DNA of 64,000 nt from Cyclobacteriaceae bacterium (GTDB taxonomy: Bacteria; Bacteroidota; Bacteroidia; Cytophagales; Cyclobacteriaceae): positions 237,373 to 301,372 of the forward strand of contig JAPZUF010000002.1 of NCBI GenBank assembly GCA_027533395.1, in the 5' to 3' direction. Positions 60,401-64,000 of this stretch are shown in pieces (within the stretch, counting starts at the first letter, position 1; each line of letters opens with the position of its first letter). The notes under the pieces were generated by a model. The model did no database searches and was not told where the DNA came from. It saw only the letters and a list, made by a program, of their open reading frames with translations. Both the position numbers and the translations under genes were made by a program.

Positions 60401-60543
60401 TATTCACATTTACAAATTATACAGGATTTGACCCTGAGGTAGCAGTTAGAAATAATGCAGCTAGTCCTACTAATTTTAAATTGGATGAGTTTTCTTATCC
60501 AAATTTCAGAACATACTCATTAAGTATTCAAGTTAGATTTTGA
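57478..60543 (+). CDS. SusC/RagA-family TonB-linked outer membrane transporter (second)
   Basis: A signal peptide (to TLAQ, about residue 23) leads into a CarboxypepD_reg-like domain (about 25-108), a plug with VPGIDPANALRAKVPGVRIV, IRVRGTNSIQGNQAPLIVVDG and EILKGASAAALYGSLAGNGVVQI, and a barrel ending FSYPNFRTYSLSIQVRF. The first 100 residues are nearly the same as in the susC gene at 47152, but the rest is far apart. Base composition drops sharply after the N-terminal domain (see findings), which suggests exchange of the 5' part. SusD follows after a stop with 5 nt spacing. Substrate unknown; the surrounding protease suggests peptides. Confidence 0.96.
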   Translation: MRNMRKIVLMLMLVATYSITLAQERQVSGRVTAAEDGSAIPGVNVVVKGTTNGTITDSDGNYKISVPQSGGALVFSFVGLQTQEVLIGERSVVDVALSLDATQLGEVVVTGVSIGTPTKKLGFSIGKVSTELLESVPGIDPANALRAKVPGVRIVSPSGLPGSAPAIRVRGTNSIQGNQAPLIVVDGVVTTGTLADIDMQAVESIEILKGASAAALYGSLAGNGVVQIITKRGKGMRGGTRITFRNETGISQLFNKIDLANTHNFATINGSYRNPTSGVPNNPDPNDDILDNPYSTLYDQQEELFEERGFSTNFFSIESSSDKTNLLFSFENINQKGIVEGFPNYTRNNFRLNADHRINDKLNIRISSLYSRSLGPNAIEQGQGNNLFFGAFLAEPDVNLKLKDANGEYNPLINSASNGQNPFYVISKSEFNVNRERLLADINLDYSITDWLKLDAKLSQDMTRFDFRQYQKSPFQTANGNVTNGNLSYNTSRDRATYSQFRALFSKTFGQLKSGLVLSYIYEDYLLDGFNAGGSNFRVIETPTLGLLDPTTLFAGSFYRPTKGENLVSNLTLDYKDRYILDAVLRRDGFSLFGSNERYQIFYRVAAAYRLSEDFKLPGINEFKLRSSIGTAGQRPPWEAQYETFDNNLQKSVFGNKDLKPGFNTETEYGIDISFLDRFKFEATYATTIAKDQILLVPLSAAAGFQSQWQNAGTMKSNTIELGLSATLIEKGNFTWDINLNWDRVRQEVTKLNRAPYTRGQDFGAALNFFQIEEGIPFGTMYGNVLLTSVDQLTTNENGIVLNTTGNLTREDFTVNSDGYVVQKGTEFTANERVFYKVDNNGNRIVEAIGNGTPDFNLGISSNASWKNLSLYFIIDWQKGGDVYNYTKQLLYFNERHGDLDQSRRPEGQRHFTPYYSQQLYNAANPSSFFIEDASFVKIRELSLSYSLGKSIFEKLGKVGSYFHDARISLIGRNLFTFTNYTGFDPEVAVRNNAASPTNFKLDEFSYPNFRTYSLSIQVRF

Positions 60544-60548
60544 TAATT

Positions 60549-62036
60549 ATGAAAACCTTAAGAATATTTTTAATACTTAGTTTTGTTTCTCTATTTCCAC
60601 TTAGTTGTGTTGAATTAGAAGTAGAGAACTTAAATAGCCCAGATGTTAAAAGAGTTATTTCTACACCTGACGATTTAGAAGGTGTAGTAAGAGGTGCTTT
60701 TGTTCAGTACTACAATGGTTTATATTCAGTCAGTACATCCCCAAACATTCATTTGGATGGTTTAGCTGATTGCATGACAACTACAAATGCATTCAGTAGA
60801 TTTTGGGATTTTACTAACGAGCCACGGGTAAGAATTAATAACACTTTAACTTATTCTGGATTACCTGTGATTCAAAGAGTTTGGAGACAAGCACATGCAG
60901 TAGTTTCATCAGCAAATGATGTTCTTGATGCTATTGAAAATCGAGGAATTGATCCCGGAGAGAAGAAAGCAATGCTTTTGGCGACAGCATATTTCATAAA
61001 GGGAATCGCTTTGGGTGACTTAGCAAATTTGTATGATAGAGCATTCGCACTTGAACCCGGTCAGCCAGTAAGTGAGGCAGGATTATCTAGTTATCAAGAA
61101 ATATTGGATAAAGCTCTGTTTAACCTAGATAAAGCAATAGAAATTGCAGATGATAATGAATTCACTCTTCCTGATTTTTGGTTTGGTATGGAATATACTA
61201 ATCTAGAATTTGCTGAAGTTGTTAATTCATTTGCAGCTAGGTATGTTATCAATAACGGAAGAACCCCTTCAGAATACAATAATGAAGTTTATCAGAAAGT
61301 ATTAGAATATGCGCAAAATGGCATTTCGCAAGATTTAGTAATTGAAACTGATGGTAATGTGCTTTTCAATAATTATACATGGATTAGTGGCCTTTATTGG
61401 TATTTTAGAATAGACAATAGGTTGATTGCTCAAATGTCTAATGACCCAAATTATCCAACAAGATATCCGATTGCATCTGCTGGAACAGCTATTCCAGCTA
61501 CAACATCTAATGATGCAAGGTTTACAACAGATTTTAGGTATGATAACAGGATGAATGCGTTTAACATCGCTCGTGGTCCGCAATTACAGAGTACATACTT
61601 CTTTGTTCGGTATGAACAGAACTATTTAAACACTAATGCTAATGGACCAGCTCCTCTTTTCTTAAAAGCAGAAAACGATATGATAAGAGCTGAAGCGAAT
61701 TTAAGGCTAGGAAATTTAGCAGAAGCAATAAATATAGTTAATCAGAGTACACGTATTACTAGAGGTCAGCTACCAGAATTAACAGATAACTCTACCACAG
61801 AACAAATTGCAAAAGCAATTTACTATGAAATAGAGGTTGAATGTTTAAGAACAGGTTTCGGAATTCAGTATTATGCGATGAGAAGGCGTGGTGCCCTTCA
61901 AGAAGGAACTCCATTAATGTTTCCAATACCAGCTGATGAATTAGTAACAATAGGTGAACCAAATTATAGTTTTGGTGGAGTTAATTTTGCAGGACAAGTA
62001 GGAACAAGTGATGGAACTAATTCTTGGGATCAATAG
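60549..62036 (+). CDS. SusD/RagB-family outer membrane lipoprotein (second)
   Basis: I start at the ATG at 60549, which begins a lipoprotein signal (KTLRIFLILSFVSLFPLSC); the frame is open to a TTG at 60540. The helical TPR-like core shows VVRGAFVQYYNGLYS, AMLLATAYFIKGIALGDLANL, IRAEANLRLGNLAEAINIVNQ and YYEIEVECLRTGFGIQYYAMRR. Its sequence is distant from the first SusD, so the two pairs likely bind different ligands. Two terminators in tandem close the operon. Confidence 0.93.
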   Translation: MKTLRIFLILSFVSLFPLSCVELEVENLNSPDVKRVISTPDDLEGVVRGAFVQYYNGLYSVSTSPNIHLDGLADCMTTTNAFSRFWDFTNEPRVRINNTLTYSGLPVIQRVWRQAHAVVSSANDVLDAIENRGIDPGEKKAMLLATAYFIKGIALGDLANLYDRAFALEPGQPVSEAGLSSYQEILDKALFNLDKAIEIADDNEFTLPDFWFGMEYTNLEFAEVVNSFAARYVINNGRTPSEYNNEVYQKVLEYAQNGISQDLVIETDGNVLFNNYTWISGLYWYFRIDNRLIAQMSNDPNYPTRYPIASAGTAIPATTSNDARFTTDFRYDNRMNAFNIARGPQLQSTYFFVRYEQNYLNTNANGPAPLFLKAENDMIRAEANLRLGNLAEAINIVNQSTRITRGQLPELTDNSTTEQIAKAIYYEIEVECLRTGFGIQYYAMRRRGALQEGTPLMFPIPADELVTIGEPNYSFGGVNFAGQVGTSDGTNSWDQ

Positions 62037-62079
62037 TGATTTACGATTATGACAGGCAATAAAACAAGCTTAATAGAGT

Positions 62080-62109
62080 AAGCAATTTTTCAAAGTAATT
62101 GCTTTTTTT
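62080..62109 (+). terminator. Terminator 1 after second SusCD operon
   Basis: AAGCAATT (62080-62087) pairs with AATTGCTT (62097-62104), followed by a T-run. Confidence 0.8.
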
Positions 62110-62121
62110 CAGTTTAAATCT

Positions 62122-62152
62122 AAAAGTCACAGCCTAGCGCTGTGACTTTTTC
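62122..62152 (+). terminator. Terminator 2 after second SusCD operon
   Basis: AAAAGTCACAGC (62122-62133) and GCTGTGACTTTT (62139-62150) are exact 12-bp arms around CTAGC, with a T-run. The A/T-rich arms may serve both strands. Confidence 0.9.
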
Positions 62153-62209
62153 TTTTTATACACTATCAGATATAATTACTTGAAATGAAGTTCTAGCATA
62201 ATGATATCT

Positions 62210-62271
62210 AATTTGCCGATAGGCAGTCAAGCCTGCCGATATGCAACGAACAACCAATAACGAACAATTAT
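62210..62271. repeat. Short repeat cluster between SusD and asnS
   Basis: GGCAG-TCAAGC-CTGCC (62222-62237) is an inverted repeat, and TTGCCGATA and CTGCCGATA are direct repeats on its flanks. It is followed by ACGAACAACCAATAACGAAC (62245-62264), a relative of the CGAACAAC units at 6340-6447. It lies at the 3' end of asnS and may be a dispersed intergenic repeat. Confidence 0.4.
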
Positions 62272-63705
62272 TTAAAACTCAGCATTTCCCGGAAAGCGTG
62301 GGTAGGCAATTACATCTCGGATGTTGGTCATGCCGGTTACAAATTGAATCAAGCGCTCAAAGCCTAAACCAAAACCGGAGTGTGGTGCAGAACCAAACTT
62401 GCGCAAATCTAAATACCACCAAACGGTTTCCATCGGTATGTTTAATTCTTGTACACGTTTCATGATGTTGTCGTAACGCTCTTCGCGCTGCGAGCCTCCA
62501 ATGATTTCGCCAATACCCGGAAATAAAACATCCATAGCGGCAACTGTTTTACCATCTTCGTTTTGGCGCATGTAAAAGGATTTGATGGCTGCCGGATAGT
62601 TGTAAAGAATAACAGGTTTCTTAAAATGTTTTTCAACTAAAAAGCGTTCGTGTTCGCTTTGTAAATCGGTGCCCCAGTTTTCTACAGGATATTGAAATTT
62701 CTTTTTCTTGTTAGGTGTAGAGTTTTTGAGAATATCAATTGCCTCCGTATACGACAACCGTTGAAATTGATTTTCTGTTACAAATTTTAAACGTTCTATT
62801 AAACCTAACTCACTGCGTTGGTCTTGTGGTTTAGAGGCTTCTTCTTCCTTAGCGCGTTTGTCGAGGAAGTCGAGGTCGTCTTGGCAATTTTCTAATGCGT
62901 ATTTGCAAAGGTATTGGATAAACTCTTCGGCTAAATCCATGTTATCTTGCAAATCGTAGAAAGCCATTTCGGGTTCAATCATCCAAAACTCGGCTAAGTG
63001 TCGCGTAGTGTTAGAATTTTCAGCACGGAAAGTTGGGCCGAAAGTATAAATTTCTCCAAGACCCATGGCAAGTGTTTCGCCTTCTAATTGTCCGGAAACA
63101 GTGAGGTTAGTAGAGCGACCAAAAAAATCTTCTTTAAAATCAATTTCTCCTTCGGGTGTTTTGGGCAAGTTGTGTATGTCTAACGTTGTTACGCGAAACA
63201 TATCGCCTGCGCCTTCCGCATCAGAACCTGTAATGATTGGTGTGTGAACATAAAAAAATCCTTTTTGATTAAAGAACTGATGCACAGCAAAAGCCATAGC
63301 GTGGCGAATGCGGAAAACAGCACCGAACGTATTGGTACGTACACGGAGGTGTGCGATTTCACGTAAAAATTCGAGCGAATGTTTTTTAGGTTGAAGTGGA
63401 AATTTCTCAGCGTCTGAATCGCCTAAAATTTCTACCGTTGTTGCAACCAACTCTACTGCCTGGCCTTTTGCAGGAGAAGGTTGAAGATTGCCTGTGATAG
63501 CAAGACAAGCACCTGTTGTGATGCGTTTGAGTACACTTTCTTCTAATGAATTAAGTGCGATTACAGCTTGTAAATTGTGTATGGTAGAACCATCGTTTAA
63601 AGAAACAAATTGATTATTGCGAAAAGTGCGCACCCAACCCATTACGGTTAAGGTTTGTCCGGTGGGTGCAGTTTGAAGAATTTGTTTGATTTTGATGGTT
63701 TTCAT
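62272..63705 (-). CDS. asnS: Asparaginyl-tRNA synthetase
   Basis: AsnRS charges tRNA-Asn. The 477-residue class IIb synthetase has the N-terminal OB anticodon-binding domain ([21 protein letters not shown]), then the catalytic domain with motif 2 [25 protein letters not shown] in pieces, [13 protein letters not shown], and motif 3 [15 protein letters not shown]. The Asn-type (not Asp-type) wording [19 protein letters not shown] is clear. Length is normal and the ATG at 63705 is the only sensible start. It is monocistronic on the minus strand; a GC-rich structured element lies 138 nt upstream of the start. Confidence 0.97.
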   Translation of the reverse strand: MKTIKIKQILQTAPTGQTLTVMGWVRTFRNNQFVSLNDGSTIHNLQAVIALNSLEESVLKRITTGACLAITGNLQPSPAKGQAVELVATTVEILGDSDAEKFPLQPKKHSLEFLREIAHLRVRTNTFGAVFRIRHAMAFAVHQFFNQKGFFYVHTPIITGSDAEGAGDMFRVTTLDIHNLPKTPEGEIDFKEDFFGRSTNLTVSGQLEGETLAMGLGEIYTFGPTFRAENSNTTRHLAEFWMIEPEMAFYDLQDNMDLAEEFIQYLCKYALENCQDDLDFLDKRAKEEEASKPQDQRSELGLIERLKFVTENQFQRLSYTEAIDILKNSTPNKKKKFQYPVENWGTDLQSEHERFLVEKHFKKPVILYNYPAAIKSFYMRQNEDGKTVAAMDVLFPGIGEIIGGSQREERYDNIMKRVQELNIPMETVWWYLDLRKFGSAPHSGFGLGFERLIQFVTGMTNIRDVIAYPRFPGNAEF

Positions 63706-63843
63706 AATGCTGAATAGTAGTGAAACACGAGTTTACGTGTTGAATAATTTCGCAAAAAACGCGATTTGTGCACAGAGATGCAAGAGGGATTAAAAAGGAT
63801 TTAGGAGCTGTTATAATGCGGCAGGGATGGAGCGCGTGTTTGA
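63706..63843. other. Upstream region of asnS, no gene seen
   Basis: About 140 nt between asnS and the hairpin element. The rising G+C content from about 63810 on belongs to the element. No clear promoter box is visible on the minus strand. Confidence 0.35.
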
Positions 63844-63911
63844 GCCACGCGTCTGGCGTGGCGAGTAGCGACAGCCGGCCCTAGCCTAGCGATGCAGCTA
63901 GGCTAGGGCCG
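63844..63911. other. GC-rich double-hairpin element upstream of asnS
   Basis: GCCACGC (63844-63850) and GCGTGGC (63856-63862) are exact 7-bp arms around GTCTG. Thirteen bases later CGGCCCTAGCCTAGC (63876-63890) and GCTAGGCTAGGGCCG (63897-63911) are exact 15-bp arms around GATGCA. The 60 nt from 63841 are about 67% G+C (40 of 60, counted by hand) against the 36-38% of the window. No T-run follows on either strand, so it is not an ordinary terminator, and no frame runs through it. It may be a structured RNA or a palindromic repeat. Confidence 0.6.
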
Positions 63912-64000
63912 CCCAAATTTAATTATTTAATTGATTTCTTCATTTTCAACCCCCGTGCCGAACGATTTAATTGCCTTGGATTTTATTATGCACAAACAAG

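Noticed and set aside
63841..63912. Integron attC site
   Set aside because: The hairpins lack the GTTRRRY/RYYYAAC core sites and no integrase or cassette genes are near.
63927..64000. Minus-strand partial CDS ending at 63927 (tail reading ...KSFGTGVENEEIN)
   Set aside because: An open stretch of 23 codons at the edge is too short to call and I do not recognise the tail.

Overview
The window is an AT-rich chromosomal segment (roughly 36-38% G+C by eye) of a member of the Bacteroidota, most likely a Cytophagales/Cytophagia-type bacterium. The reasons are a fused CcoN-CcoO cytochrome oxidase, two SusC/SusD pairs, PorP/SprF with type IX secretion (T9SS) sorting domains, several -7 boxes of the TAnnTTTG type, and starts without clear Shine-Dalgarno sequences. 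I see no phage, IS element, CRISPR array or rRNA. There is one tRNA, tRNA-Cys.

0-10.3 kb is an oxygen and stress island. A partial hsp20 gene diverges from a cbb3 oxidase operon (ccoNO-Q-P-G-H plus a DsbD_2/TauE-like membrane protein). Facing the operon is a PAS histidine kinase followed by a response regulator whose output is a Crp/Fnr module. Two universal stress genes diverge from the kinase. Palindromes of FNR geometry (5-N4-5) lie in front of ccoNO and between the kinase and the stress genes. Together this reads as a compact FixL/FixJ/FixK-like circuit beside its likely target.

10.3-13.9 kb holds a DnaJ-domain membrane protein, a SUI1 factor, ribosomal protein S1 with a structured leader, and tRNA-Cys. 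14.1-17.6 kb is a T9SS pair: a BspA-type repeat adhesin with a type B sorting domain, and its PorP/SprF partner. 17.6-19.1 kb is a decayed stretch with three gene remnants and an orphan terminator hairpin. 19.2-21.4 kb encodes a secreted protein of six beta/gamma-crystallin-like domains plus DUF4476.

21.7-35.2 kb is mostly housekeeping: GreB, a TonB-C protein, ornithine aminotransferase, RmuC, a GroES-like protein, an omega-amidase, RidA, DUF4198, aminopeptidase P, DUF4199, two SRPBCC proteins and an S9 peptidase. 35.3-36.2 kb is an Xre/RES toxin-antitoxin pair. 36.3-39.5 kb is an operon of an unknown secreted repeat protein with an OmpR regulator and a histidine kinase. 39.6-47.0 kb has lepA, folD, a PIN toxin with a 52-aa probable antitoxin downstream of it, queE, pabB, pabC and a PorE-like OmpA protein.

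47.1-62.0 kb is an outer-membrane uptake locus: susC-susD-lipoprotein-fasciclin protein, then a T9SS-exported subtilisin, then a second susC-susD pair. The window ends with asnS and, upstream of it, a GC-rich double hairpin that no gene explains.
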